64,000 bases of DNA from Diplolepis rosae (GCA_030998225.1 JAPYXD010000723.1:23577501-23641500); one strand, 5' to 3'. Counted from the stretch's first letter, positions 1-11,660 are shown. The notes: a model not told the origin generated them from the sequence alone. Numbers and translations: made by a program.

Positions 1-50
1 TCGAAAGCGTCTTTTTTTCCATAGAAAGATTTCAAATTCTTTAAAAATAA
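1..50 (+). mobile_element. SINE tail, cut by window edge
   Basis: The first ~50 bases closely match the tail of the tRNA-derived SINE at 56784-56904. The shared blocks are TCGAAAGCGTCT, a T-run, CCAYAGAAAGATTTCAAATT and then an A-rich end. Its tRNA-like head would lie just upstream of the window. It is non-coding and shows that this SINE has more than one copy nearby. Confidence 0.7.
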
Positions 51-593
51 GTAATCTTGTGACTATTCGTGAGAGGAAATATTATATCCGTAAATATAAT
101 TATCTTGTTCGGTACAATATGTGTCCACTCCGTGTACTTTTGAAGAAGAGTTTTTATCACGTGATTTCGAAAAGAAAGTAGTCTGAAATTAATTAAATTA
201 AATTATGTTGTGACATGTTCGATATCATATCTTGTGTTATATTGACCCTCAGTAATTAATAAGAAAATGATTTGATACTCGCATATGGTCAGATTTATTC
301 TTTGTATATCTGTATTGAATTCCAAACGATATTCAGTTACTTCTTAGTAAATTTAAGAAAGAAATTTAATTTCCACTCACAAATTACTAAATATTCCAAC
401 ATGATCGTATCCGAAAATTACGAATTAAAATGCATCTTAAAAATCCTATTTCCTTGCTTTACAGCCAGGAAAAAAATTAAACCAAATATTTTGTTTTGTG
501 TCTTTTGCGAAATTAATACACCTATAAGTGCACATATATGTATCTTATGCCTAAGATATTTGATTCTTCATTTCAATTTCAATTTACTTAAAA
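51..593. other. AT-rich, no recognisable gene
   Basis: No conserved domain, RNA gene or clear repeat boundary seen. A 112-codon open frame at 272-610 is AT-driven (rich in I, F, L, K, N), matches no family I know, and runs into the transposable element that starts at 594, so I do not call it a gene. Confidence 0.5.
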
Positions 594-1225
594 TTAAGGC
601 CGTAGGGTAGACTCTGACGTCACTAATTACATACGACCGCTTTATAATTAAAATAATAATTTAAATAAATTTTCCGGAGAAGACAGTAATGCGTTACATT
701 TTCCTGCATTACTATATTTTTTGGAAAATTTTTTAAAATTATTATTTTATTAATAAAGAGCTCGTATAGCCGTGTGAAAAAATTTCATGGCAGTCTATTG
801 TCTGATCTGGCCCAGGTCTGGCAATGTCCAGACCGGCTAGTCTGGAAGTTCTGGTCTGGCTCAGATCGGGCGCTGGTCAGCATTCCATGACAAAAACGTT
901 TGTATGTGACGAACGAAATTTAATTTTGTGAGGTTAGGATTTTTAATCGAAATCGATAAATGTTTCATGAAAATGGTTTTTCGACCAAAACTTTATTAAC
1001 TGACCACCAATTAGTGGTTAACCAGCCGCGAATTAGTGGCTAACTATAGCTGCTGACTTGCGGCTGATCGTAAAAAAACGTTAAAGTTCTGGCCAGCCCC
1101 AGACCAGGCCTTATAGTCAACGACAGAACTGGAAACCAGACAGTCTGGTCTGGCGCTGGCCAGCGCCATGAAATTTTTCGACTCGAGTATAATTGGTAAT
1201 GATAGACCTTACCACACGGCCTTAA
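594..1225. mobile_element. TTAA-bounded inverted-repeat element, interrupted
   Basis: The left end reads TTAAGGCCGTAGGGTAGAC. The right end, reversed, reads TTAAGGCCGTGTGGTAAGG. TTAA sits at both borders (594-597 and 1222-1225), as in TTAA-targeting DNA transposons, although the inner ends do not start with the CCY usual for piggyBac. A second copy of the left half lies at 59268-59440 and shares the GACGTCA and GGAGAAGACAGTAATGCG blocks. There is no transposase frame, so it is non-autonomous. A GC-rich element (777-1178) is nested in its right half. Confidence 0.65.
777..1178. mobile_element. Nested GC-rich inverted-repeat element (CTGG/CCAG-rich)
   Basis: The ends are inverted copies of AAAAATTTCATGGC (left 777-791, right 1165-1178). 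The subterminal parts are full of TCTGG/CCAGA repeats in both orientations and are much richer in GC than the surroundings. The related second copy of the host element at 59268 lacks this block, which supports a later insertion. It resembles the elements at 3686-3860 and 52167-53009 in style. No coding capacity. Confidence 0.65.
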
Positions 1226-1878
1226 GATCCATTTTTACCCCCAAAATGATATTAAAGCTAAGAACATTTTAACGGTGATATATTCTTAATACTCTATCCC
1301 GCATATGAATTTGAATATGGCGCTCTTCGGACCCTAATAGAGCAGCAAAAGACAAATATTTTCAAGGTTTTAGTTATAAAACGTGTAAATTGAAAAGAAT
1401 TTTGTTAGCAGTTTAACATATAAACCGGCGAAAGAAAATTCAAATGCAATTACTGTTGTAAAATATTATAAGACAATCAAAAAATACTCTCATAAACATT
1501 CTTTATTATTCACTACAATTTATTATTTTTCTTATGTAAATTTCTCATCTTTTTACTGTAGAAAACACTGTTATTTTTACTCGAAACGTTACAACTTAAG
1601 CTGAATTTAAATTGTTAAATTTTTCACCCACATTCGATAGATTCAGAAATAGATTAAATTAGGTGTTCACCCTACTTTCACAGTCTGGTAATTTCTCCAG
1701 ATACGAATACACCACATTAGCTCCTGCGCCACATTGGACGTTGCTCTCGTAAGAGTCTAAAATTCAGTGTTAATACCCAGTATTATCTTTAGATATTGAA
1801 ACCTAGATCATAAATTATGCTAATGAAGAAGTCTAGATTGATAACTGATATTTCTGTAAAAAAATTTACGTTTAGTTC
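1226..1878. other. AT-rich, nothing recognised
   Basis: No gene, RNA or repeat boundary that I can support. Confidence 0.5.
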
Positions 1879-2001
1879 TTTCCGGCTGATTCTCCAATAA
1901 ACAAAAAAGAGTGTGACGCCAATTGGCAATGATTATTGAATACCAGTAATCATTGTCAAGTGGTGTTACACTCTCTTCTCTTTATTCGGGAATCAGTCGA
2001 A
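1879..2001. repeat. Imperfect palindrome, ~55-bp arms, 11-nt loop
   Basis: The arms 1879-1935 and 1947-2001 are inverted copies, perfect near the centre (CAATGATTA / TAATCATTG) and about 75-80% alike further out (CTGATTC, GAGTGT blocks on both sides). The loop is 1936-1946. It could be the end of a foldback element or a pre-miRNA-like fold. The neighbouring 1.1 kb repeat begins just downstream. Confidence 0.6.
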
Positions 2002-2037
2002 ATATTTTTTAAAAGAAATTTCAATAATCAATTAAAT

Positions 2038-3110
2038 TTACTTAAGGCTATATCAGCCTTAAGGAACACATTCTCATCATGGCATTCGCGCGCTTCGAGC
2101 TCGATTTTCTGTATACATTTCTGTAACTTTCTAATAATTTACATGATTAAAAAAAATCTATTTTCTTCCAAACTATTTTTTATTTCAAAGCTTACTTTGT
2201 ATCTCACATATTTGGCATAAAAAATGGAATTTTTAATTTTCAATATTTATAATTAAAATATTAAAGAATTTGAAAATCTTTCTGTGGAATTGAAACATAA
2301 AATATACATCTTGTCAAAAAATGTCCTACTGAGATTTTGTAGACCTCATTTAGGCAAATAATTTTTCATCTTAATGTTTTTTTCGTATGTCACAAATTTT
2401 GTTTAAATAATCGAATTTTTAAATTTTAATCGTATTTTTTTAAATTAAAAGGAACAATCTATGTTTTATAAGAAACTATGTCAGACAAAATTTGTAGACC
2501 TTACTGAAACAAACGATTTTGAAAACTTACGTTTTTCTCGCATTTTACATATTATTATTAAAAATTGAATTTTGATATTTGTAGATCTTTATGTAACAAA
2601 AAATTTTGTATCATAACTTTGTTCCCTACATCGTATAATATTACTGAAAAATGGAATTTAGATATTGACTTTTTCCAAGTTCTAACATACTGAAACTTTC
2701 CTAATTTTAGTTTAATCTAAAAATGTTATTGGGATAATTAGTAGAGATTTATGAGAACTATCAGAAATCAGTATTGGAATTGTGGAATTTTTCATAAATT
2801 TTTTTTCAAAAACACAAAAAATTCTTCTATTTTGACAATTTTTGTCGGATGTGGTGGTTAACGAACTTGTCCTTACTTTTTGGGTTCCGATAAAGTATGC
2901 CAAAACTCAATTCAATCCGATAATTCTATCAAGATTTATCGAGTATATGACATACAGACAGACATACACTTTCGTAAAAACCGTTTTTTCTGACTCAGGG
3001 TGTCTCAAAACTTAAAGATTTGATGAAAATTTCGAAAGTCATTTTTTGCATAAAACTAATACCTTCTTATCTATAATGAGAAAAAAAATAATAAGAAAAA
3101 ATTTGCAATA
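2038..3110 (+). repeat. 1.1 kb dispersed repeat, copy 1 (family E)
   Basis: This block matches, in reverse orientation, 24880-26035 from end to end, and partly 32025-32640. It starts with a short palindrome (CTTAAGGC...GCCTTAAG at 2043-2065), then an ATTCGCGCGCTTCG stretch. Next come several diverged units of ~150 bp, each with a TTTTTTCGTATGTCAC-like motif (near 2380, 2532 and 2620) and a TTTGTAGACCT motif. It ends with a conserved block: GGTTAACGAACTTGTCC, GACAGACATACACTTTCG and ATTTCGAAAGTCATTTTT. No coding frame is seen. It is a non-autonomous element of unknown class. Confidence 0.7.
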
Positions 3111-3685
3111 AAATGATTACGTTAAATGAATAAATTTATTTTCTGATTAAGCCCGAAGAGCAAAAACGGAAAGGTTTTTAGAGTGATGATAAGTCGGAAG
3201 AGAGAAGTAGAACGAGTTTGGCAGCCTAAAATGTAAATGTGTCGAGATATACAAGTATGAAATCTTATATAAAAAATTAATGGTCGCGCCCCTAACCTAG
3301 ACCAAGTATCTTCGCAGTGCGTAGCACGCTCAGTCTTTATAGTTTTCTCTTGCATAAAATGTCCTTTCAAGCAGTGCTTTGACGGGATGATAATGTTAGA
3401 TTGCATTGGTAACGCGCATCTGTTTGAGCCGAGTGCCACGGTATGGCGTTTGCACACGAGCTGCTCGTTGGCCAGCGCAGCGGTCGTAACTATATAAATG
3501 CATGGGGTGGACGCCCGCCGCCCGGTCAGTAACCCTCATACTAAGAGACGCTCCAGCCATGTTACCTTAGAAACGACCAAAAGGTGGACTGAATAATTAG
3601 CGATAAACAATCTTCATGCCATCTTTCAATCTTCATAGGGAGTGCTTTAATTGAGATTCCGCTGCTCAATTAATCAGAAACTAGA
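3111..3685 (+). promoter_or_regulatory. GC-richer patch with TATA/initiator-like site
   Basis: TATATAAA at 3491-3498 is followed about 35 bases later by TCAGTAA (3526-3532), which fits the insect initiator consensus TCAGTY loosely. The GC content between ~3290 and 3560 is clearly above the background. The first ATG after it (3558) opens a three-codon frame only. The TATA-to-initiator spacing is a little long, so this is a weak promoter candidate for a + strand transcript. The alternative is chance. Confidence 0.25.
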
Positions 3686-3860
3686 TACATGCCCATGCCG
3701 AAATTTTGCCGTGGCGTCGAATTAAACACCACGTTCGATATGAGGAAGGGTCTATTGCAACGACCTTTGCCGGAATTTTAACCTCCCAGACTGGGCCCAG
3801 AGCGGGCACGACCTTTCATTCCAGATCAGAGCCAGGCTCAAGAATTCCTGCATGGGTATG
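3686..3860. mobile_element. Small GC-rich inverted-repeat element
   Basis: The ends are inverted: TACATGCCCATGCCGAAATT on the left, and CATACCCATGCAGGAATT when the right end is reversed. Inside are CCCAGACTGGGCCC and related palindromic GC blocks, unlike the AT-rich flanks. Non-coding. Same style as 777-1178 and 52167-53009 (shared CCRTGCAGRAAT-type end). Confidence 0.55.
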
Positions 3861-3984
3861 TTTTCGTAAAATTCAGTTTCACTAATAACTGAATATCTAA
3901 TAAAAATTAAATTGTTTAATTTTAATGCAAATTTTCAAACAAACAAAAAATCTAAGGAAATCTGAAAGTAATTTTTTTTATAAT

Positions 3985-4390
3985 TCCCAAAAATAATTTG
4001 GTAGAACAAAATCGTTTTGTTCACTTCATTTGGTTGATTTAAGAACATATTTTTTGACTAGATGATCTAAGTTTCTGTTGATCTGACCAAACCCGTTTAC
4101 TTGAGTAAATCAATGTTTTAGGTTGAACGATTTTGTTACGTTTGCAAAATATTTGGTTGATCTGATATAAAGTTGTTTTTGTTGAATTCACAAATGAATT
4201 TGTTTTAATTAGATCAACAAAATTATTTGACAGCTTCAAATACATGTTTGGTAGAATGAAGAAAAACATTTGATAGAGTCAATCAAATATTTTCTACCAA
4301 AAAATAGTGTTGGATTAACAAAACATTTAATTGTCTGCACAATAACAAAATTCTAGAGTCCAAGCAACCAAAATTTTACTGATTTAACCA
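3985..4390 (+). mobile_element. TTTGTTG-rich MITE, copy 1
   Basis: About 400 bp matching 18776-19075 plus 19955-20098 in the same direction, and 29325-29672 in reverse. Shared blocks in order: TTTGGTTGATTTAA, ACCAAACCCGTTT, GCAAAATATTTGGTTGAT, ATCAACAAAATTATTTGACA, AATGAAGAA, AATAACAAAATTC. In the best copies the ends resemble inverted CTACACYYA. No coding frame; a non-autonomous DNA element. Confidence 0.65.
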
Positions 4391-4395
4391 GTGTC

Positions 4396-7280
4396 TCGCC
4401 TTGTTTCACATAAAAGCTTATGTCGACTGTAACCGTCGGAAATGCTCCTACCATAGCCGACCATTATTGAGCGTATGGTGTTATTTCACTCGCCATAATG
4501 CTCCGAGCAACTACATGGGAATTGTGGTCGCGGAACCACGACGCTGAGAAGATACATAATTTTTGCATCCTCTCATAAGAATTGCGTTTAGTTATTCTTT
4601 GTCCTCCTTCTTCCTGTAATTTTAATCAATTATCGTCCTTATTAACTCATTAGAAACTGTCAGAAAATCCTTTGAAGCCTCATTAAACTCATGCCCTTAA
4701 AAATCTTCCAAGGGCCTGATTTATATTATTCCTAGTGTGAAAATGAAAGCATTGTTTATAAAATCACTTTTTATTCATTTATTTTTTTGTTAATTGTTCC
4801 AATAATATTTTCTTTTATATTTTCAGGTGAGTACAAAATGCAAATCAGATTTGCCACTTTTCCCGTGCGAAATAAGCAATCGTAAGTAAAAATATTTAGT
4901 CAAGTGTTTTATATGGAACAGCAACCTGTTGGATTGTTTATTATTCGTTATAAATTAGTTGAAGAAACAACCGCGAGATGTCAGAATTGGAGTGAAAGTC
5001 ACTGTCGGTCAGGTTGTAAACTTCATTGATTCAATGCTGTTCGGTCCGACTAGTACCGCCACCTACTACTTAGCGAAAGCCTGATAACTGCCAGGCTGAC
5101 TCGGTACGGAAGTTATCTACTGAATTACAATTCTGGTTCATTTCCACGACAGAATATCGTTTCACTTTTCAAATACCTCAAAGTCTCTTACAAATTATTC
5201 CCATGCACTAAAAACTAATTATTTCAGATAAAATTCTAATCGAAATATAATTCATGTAGTTAGGATCTAAGAATACTATTCAGATAACATTTATAACAAA
5301 GTTATACTACATAGATCTTGAAAAGATATCAAATTAATTAGTTGATAATTATAATCAACTAAGTCTTCGAAATTCAATATAAAAAATTCAGTAAAATTTC
5401 TCTAAATCTGTGATAAAATTGTTCAAACTCTTTTAATCTTAATTTATGAATTTATAATAAAGATTATAGTCTTTTGTATAAAAAATAAATTAACATTAAT
5501 ACTTTTTTAAATGAAAAAAAATAATTAAAATACAGACACAGAACTGATCAAGAATAAAACAAAAATTCGTTATTTTTTTAAAGAGTCTTGGAATCAAAAA
5601 ATCTAAGTAATAATTGCGAAATATTTCAAGAAAGAATTTTGAAAACTTTCCCAGAAACTGAATTTAAATTACTCAATATTTGTAAAGCAATGTATCATAA
5701 GAATTACTAAATAGTTTCGGTAAATTCTTCATAAGCAGTTGGCACAGCCATATAGCATTTAAAAATGTTAATAGCGTCAAGTTCATGTGAATACATATTT
5801 TACTATTGCCTATTTAATTGTATAAAAATGAAAATAACTTGGGTGTCATAATATTATAAAATTTATCATAAATCATTTTTTCCGTTGACAAATCAATCAT
5901 CATTTCCCGGAACTGGTCCTCAGATTATTCCATAATCTGCACTTCAACAAATATTAGATTGCCTCGGCTTTCGAATTTTTCTGCTTTTTTCTGCTAAAAA
6001 AAAACACATCTAGACGTTTTTAATGTTTATTATTTTCATTTCAATCAGTTACTGAATACTACCTATAAGTCAGCTGATTTAAAATGATTTCTTAAGTAAT
6101 GTGACTCAAACTTAAAAATTGTTTAGCTAGATTTCAGTCACTGATTAGAATGAGTAAAAAACCACTGATTAGAATGACTATAGTACTAAAGTTCCCTCTA
6201 TATCCATGACTATTGTACATTAGTTCAATAAAATCTAATAAACCTTTTATTCCCGTGAATTTTCTGATATTGTGCAACCGATTTTTTTTCAAGAAAACAG
6301 CAACCTCTGAATCGTAATAAAATGCATTCTCACAAGTAGTTTAGCATTGTTGATTGAGAGAGAGGGAAAGTTGCTGGATTATTAGTATCCTTATTTTGTA
6401 AAACCTGTTACGTAATGCTACAACCAATCATGTGGCAACAGCTTCGTGTGACCTACGAGACTAGAAGTCGGGTAGTTTCGCTTTCTTTTGGCGACTTTTA
6501 CATTCCACGAGCTCTATCACCAACAACTTTGAGACGTGAAAGTGATTTCGAGCCAGTAAACTTTTTCCTTTTCCTCAGATGTAAATGTGAACGGGTGACC
6601 AGAAAATATTTACAAATTGCTTTATTTCTTGATCTAAATTCCAGTAAAACAATAAAAACAGGAAATCTAATATACTATGAACGGTGATTTAATATTTTTC
6701 CAATTTCACGCTTTAAAATAGATTTGGTAGAATAAATGAAATTTTGATTGATTAAACCCTAGAATTGTATTATTATACCAACATTAAAAACGATTTTGTT
6801 CCGCTAACTAAAATTTTTTCTCAATTTATATCAGGGATTATTTAAAATCGTCTTAAAACGTACAAAAAATCTTTGCAAATCACGCGTTTATTACAAAAAT
6901 TTAGTATTTTTTATTGAGAATTATACAAAAAATGTAGCAATTAATTTCCTAAAATTAATTGTTTGTTAAAAAAAGTTCGATTAAAACCAAGAAAATTATT
7001 ATTTATTAGACATTCGGTTATTGATGGAATACAAATTTACAAAAACTGTTTGGAACAAGAAAAGGATTTCAAAAGAATCTGAAGATTCTATATTTTTTAC
7101 AATCTAATTTTTTTTCTGTCTTTTTTTCAATACAACTGCTGTGCATTCGAAAAAAGTGATTGGTATATTGAACCTGAAACAATATTTTCTTAATATCCAT
7201 GTTCGTGAATGAAATAGAATCGCGACAAGTGGTGACACTAGTGGTTCGTATTAAAACTAATAATGTAGAGCTGATCGGTA
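4396..7280. other. Mostly featureless intron-like DNA
   Basis: Apart from the ratchet-point-like junction at 4826/4827, I see no gene, RNA or clear repeat. The open frame at 6415-6687 (90 codons) matches no family I know. Confidence 0.45.
4790..4834 (+). other. Candidate recursive splice site 1
   Basis: A long pyrimidine-rich tract ends in TTTTATATTTTCAG and is followed at once by GTGAGTAC (junction 4826/4827). An acceptor fused to a strong donor with no exon between is the known form of ratchet points in long insect introns. It allows stepwise removal of a giant intron. The reading is on the + strand. Three similar sites lie at 33820, 46716 and 54419. Confidence 0.55.
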
Positions 7281-7289
7281 TTGTGTATG

Positions 7290-8260
7290 TGAAGTATATG
7301 TGAAATGTGTGTGCGCGACTGACGCACACCACTCAAGTCAAAGTTCAGTCACTTCGTAACCTCCTTTCAATCGAAACTATTACACACTAGCCAGTGACTC
7401 TCAGCTTAGCTTTTTACTTTCGTTTGAGCGAGTCACCTTCCCTGTGTAATGAAATTGTGAGTAGCATCGAGTAGACCTGCTTGTAAACAATGTATCGATA
7501 TATTTATGGATACATCCACGCACAGATTCCAACCAATTCGAATATTCATTCAACATTATCGATCATTTTATTTTTTATCAATTTGTATCTTATTTTAAGT
7601 GGTTATCATACAAGTTTATTGTCCTTTTATTTTCTTTGAAAAGGTATTTCTTCTCGTAGAAAGTATTTTTTAATTCAGATATCAATTGAAATATTTCTTT
7701 TTGAGGGTGAGCGGTACTTGTAATGCTGTAATTCGCTAATTATGCAATATTTCTCGTAACTGCTATTTGTCATAAAGTCACGGGTCATGGTCGTGAGACT
7801 AAAATCAGTTGTAAACTTCTAATGTTTTCCAACTTCATTAACGCGTTGACATATCCGCTTGGTCTTGTTTGGAATACTAACACTTTTTAGAATCCCTAAT
7901 TAAACTAAGATGGAGCTGATCAAATGCTAGAGTACACAGCAAATGTGTTAATTATCAATAAAGTCGAAAACAAACAAAAGACGTCATTCAACTCCTTCGT
8001 CATATGTAAATAAAAATGATATCTTTTTCTTACATACTTACAACAGCTTTTATTGCTTCAAGCTTTATTGCTTCAAGCTTTTATAATAATTCAATAAAAG
8101 TGTACAAAAATTTCGTAGATTTGACATTGCACTAAATTTAAATACGTTTGATACAATAAATTTGATTGACTTTCTTCTGGGACAAGTAGATTAGCAATCA
8201 GCATCGAACGGAACAGGTTTCATTTCGAGTCAAGTCTGAGCCAAGAAAGTAAAAGTAGCG
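7290..8260. other. Moderately GC-rich then AT-rich, no gene called
   Basis: At 7343-7350 TTCAGTCA resembles an initiator, and a donor-like GTGAGTAG follows near 7457, so a short untranslated first exon on the + strand is conceivable. Nothing else supports it. The rest is AT-rich and shows no pattern. Confidence 0.2.
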
Positions 8261-8900
8261 AAGAACGTATGGCGATTTACGCACGGTACGTCAGCATACA
8301 TTTACGTAGAAATGTACATACACGAATGCAAATTGTTTCAAAAGTGTCCTCGAATGGTCGCTGCACCGTTTGCGGAGTGACTCGGCCGACATTGAGCAAC
8401 CGGTTCTATGTTAACTGTATTTCGATTTCGCTTCTTCGCTTTCCAGAAAGTTCTCTTAATGTTTACAAAAATGAAAAGTTCCTTTTCAAAAAGCCTTTTC
8501 TACATTTTTTTTCCGAATTAGTCTTTATTAGTGTCTTCCGGGATTTAAATCCGGTTATTTTTACAAATATGTATTCAATTTTCCGGACCGATGAGGCAAT
8601 AAAGATACATCGTAGCAGCTTGTTTCCAGAAGGTCCCTGGACACGTTGTTCTCAATCGGATGCTCGAAGGGAGCTTAGTCGGTCGTTGCGTTGAGCAAGC
8701 GAGTGAGCTGCAGTCACCTCGATAGCGAGTGTTGAACCCGCGAGAATCTAGGCCATCACACGGACACACACATTCACACATCTAGGCGAATTGTACTCAC
8801 ACGCACTCATCGAGCTAGAACACACACACTATTTCTCACTCGTGCAACTATCTATTCGTTATAAAGTATCTCCTTTGTGCTTCTCAGTGTGAGTTTGTAC
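8261..8900 (+). other. GC-richer block, possible non-coding exon or promoter
   Basis: 8630-8830 is GC-rich and carries CA-rich tracts (ACACACAC). A GTGAGTTT donor-like site follows near 8890. The 141-codon open frame at 8269-8694 matches no known family. Codon content is arginine/serine/phenylalanine-rich and not protein-like, so I do not call a CDS. It may be an upstream exon or promoter region of a long + strand gene; weak. Confidence 0.2.
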
Positions 8901-9435
8901 ATCACCGATATTACCAGTATCACTCTCATTGATTTACATACGACGCGTTTCTTATGAGATCTACAGTGCTAAATTCTAGAGCAAGAAATGTCTTGCTGAT
9001 ATCAATTTTGTAGCATTCTTGCATAACCCTTTGTCTACGTTTAGCTAGGTACTAGAACATAAGTTGACCGGAAATTGATATTTTCCAAAAAGGTTCTTTA
9101 ACTTAGAGTTGAGAGTGGAAGGGCGTCTTCCAGGCAGTTAGATACTTGACCGTCATGGAGATCACCTCGTCTCTCAATTCAATTCCGATTCTGATTCCCT
9201 AATGTATAGTTGTTATTTGAATTAAATAAATTAATTGTTAATACATAACGTTTTTAGTTAATCAAAATCACAACTCGAATTTCCTAACTTTCAGCACATA
9301 ACTACCCACAGTTTAATTCCGGATTTGGCCATTAAGCGGCTACTCTGCTTTTCGCTCTCATAAACGGCGTATGGCAGTTTTGAAATTCCAATCACTTTGA
9401 TACGACGAGGGCGTCTTCTGGGATTCATACTGCCA

Positions 9436-9874
9436 ACTGTTTAAACCGAGGGTCTGTTCACTCTCATCTGAATGATTTTTAAGTTACTCGAATCTATTAC
9501 GAGTTACGAAATTCTTTCCAACAATAATAAATGAATAAACTTATGATGAAATCGTCATGAAATGATTTTCTATATGTTTCAAAGGTTTCCGTGTCCTCAA
9601 ATCTACGCGAGTCCATACGAGTCATGGAATATCAACGCGAGTTCATACGAGTCATGGGGAATCAACGCGAGTCCACACGAGTCGTAGAGATTCGACGCGA
9701 GTCCCACTCTTTACATTCCGATCTACTCAAGTATATCAGAGTGGATAGAACTATTTGTCATTTACTCGAATATTCGAGTTACTCAAAATCATCACCAATC
9801 TTTAAAAATTATAAAAAAATTACCCGATATTGTCGGATCCATTCGAGAGTGAGCAGCCCCTCGGTTTAAACAGT
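9436..9874. mobile_element. Inverted-repeat element carrying a minisatellite
   Basis: The ends are inverted copies ACTGTTTAAACCGAGGG (left from 9436, right ending 9874), and the similarity runs on through CTGYTCACTCTC. The centre holds a 30-bp tandem repeat (9606-9710). The open frame across it (9591-9869) is periodic because the unit is a multiple of three, not because it is a gene. Confidence 0.65.
9606..9710 (+). repeat. 30-bp minisatellite, ~3.5 units
   Basis: Units starting at 9606, 9636, 9666 and 9696 begin CGCGAGTCCA/CGCGAGTTCA and contain ACGAGTC half-way, so each unit is itself two related halves of about 15 bp. The exact 30-bp step keeps a frame open. Confidence 0.8.
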
Positions 9875-11340
9875 AAAACATTTCAGTTCTTCTAATAAAG
9901 ACTGGTTGTTTACCAAATTTTTCTTCTCACAAGTGTTTCATTGTAGTTTTTTCTTCCTCGGAATTTTCATCACCTCCGGTCATTTATTCCTGAGGCTGAT
10001 TCTGTTATTAATTTCACTCATACTTTTGAAATGAGGTACTTACTAATCTGACCAATAGGTGACAGAATCATCTTTCATTATCGCAAATACTGAATAAAAA
10101 TTTCGTATTTTCTCCAACTTCGTACTTTTTATTGAAATAAGGTTCTCATATTTCCTTCCATGATTGCCAGCAGTAATTTATATCCTATAAATCTCTCCAA
10201 GTTTTTCGATTTCATTCGATTTTTTCTTTGCCTGGACAAGGGGCCGATTGAAGTGTAAATCTACCCAAAGATTCTTAGGGATAGTGAGAAAAGAACTGAA
10301 AATGACAAAGACCTTCTTAATGGTAGCACTCGTCCCAGTTCAGAAGGAAGTTTACGTGCTCCAGAGCACAAATCTGTGCCTACATTGATTTCGTGAGAGT
10401 GGGAAGAGGGGTGGAAAGAGGAGTGGAAAGAGGATGGAAGCTGTATAGGGGATGAAAAGTGGGGATAGATAGATGTGGAAAACTGGTGCGAGGATGGGGG
10501 GGGGCGATAGCCCGGACAACTCCTGACTTTGAGTTCGTCGTCCTTCGACGTCATTGCGAACCAGGCAACCACCCTCTGACCCCTCAACGCTGTTCTTCGA
10601 CCTATTTAGAAAGTCGAGATATTTATGTCCTAGGATAAAAGTTCAAACTTTCCAAGTTAATTAAAAACAGTAATTTACAAATTTTCTTGTCTTCCTTTCG
10701 CTTAAATTAGAAGATTTTTTTTCGGTAGGACGAGTATAAGACAATTTTTCATTTGAATTGCTGGATTGTAATAATGTTAATAATTGGAATAAATAGTTGT
10801 TGAATGAAAAATTGATACTTGTAGGACTTTATACGGAGAGAATTGATAATAGTCCGAGCGGAAAACTCATTAAATGACGTATAATAGATCAGTGGGAGGG
10901 GAATAGAGGCTGATAGGAGGTCGTTGTTCGCTGACGTTACTAGGACACTTTCGGCTTTACCGTCACTCCAAGCACACTAATAATACGCAGGTTACATTAC
11001 TCACATTTGCACACACACACGCGCACACATACGCATACTTAAAATACTTGCGAGATCAGCAGACTCTTGAGAACTATAAAAAACTTCGTAACGATGACGA
11101 TGGCCTGTGAACACAGCTAGGCGTGTAGACGCAGCTCAGCTACAGATATGAGAAATGATTTGATGATACTTTCATTTTTCATCTGATGCTCTACGCTTTG
11201 ATACGCTGCATTAATATTAAGATATTCGCGCACATGTGAAATTTTGTACACTTTTCCCTGTAAGCGTTTAGAATGAAATAATCCACAAAAGAATGTTACA
11301 AAAAGAGAAGGAAGTGTAGCCAACGGTAGACTGAACAAAG
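9875..11340. other. No gene; includes a purine-rich tract
   Basis: 10396-10440 is almost all purine on the + strand, with repeated GGAGTGGAAAGAG-like units, followed by a G-run at 10494-10504. CA/CG dinucleotide runs occur at 11010-11030. The 108-codon minus frame at 10261-10587 is the shadow of the purine tract (serine/proline/histidine-rich) and no recognised protein. Confidence 0.4.
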
Positions 11341-11344
11341 GAAT

Positions 11345-11660
11345 AAAGCCACCACAACAAAATAATTTTGTTGATTATATTTTGTTGGCATTACTAAAAT
11401 TTAGTTATAATTTCAAAAAGATGATTAGTGTGACAAAAACATTAATTTTTTCCGAATAAATTATTTTGTTGAAAGCTTTGGTTAAGTCATCCAAATAATT
11501 TTGTTCTTCTTAGAAAATTTTTCTACCTGATCCTTTTCCTAGTCTCTAAAGTCAGCTAAGAACTTTCAAGGACCCTTCCCTTTTAGACAATTTCTACCCC
11601 CATAAAATTGTTTGGTAGCACGAACTAAATCGTTCAACAAAAAAATTTTGTTGGCCTGAC
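11345..11660. repeat. TTTTGTTG-rich diverged repeat
   Basis: Many AATTTTGTTG motifs in both orientations resemble the TTTGTTG-rich MITE family (3985-4390) but are too diverged to align with confidence. Confidence 0.35.

Noticed and set aside
594..1225. Assignment to piggyBac
   Set aside because: TTAA borders fit, but the terminal bases GGCCGT do not match the usual CCY start and there is no transposase, so the superfamily is left open.
8269..8694. 141-codon open frame, the longest in the window
   Set aside because: No recognisable domain, composition is not protein-like, and overlapping frames on the other strand are equally open. Described only as a GC-rich block.
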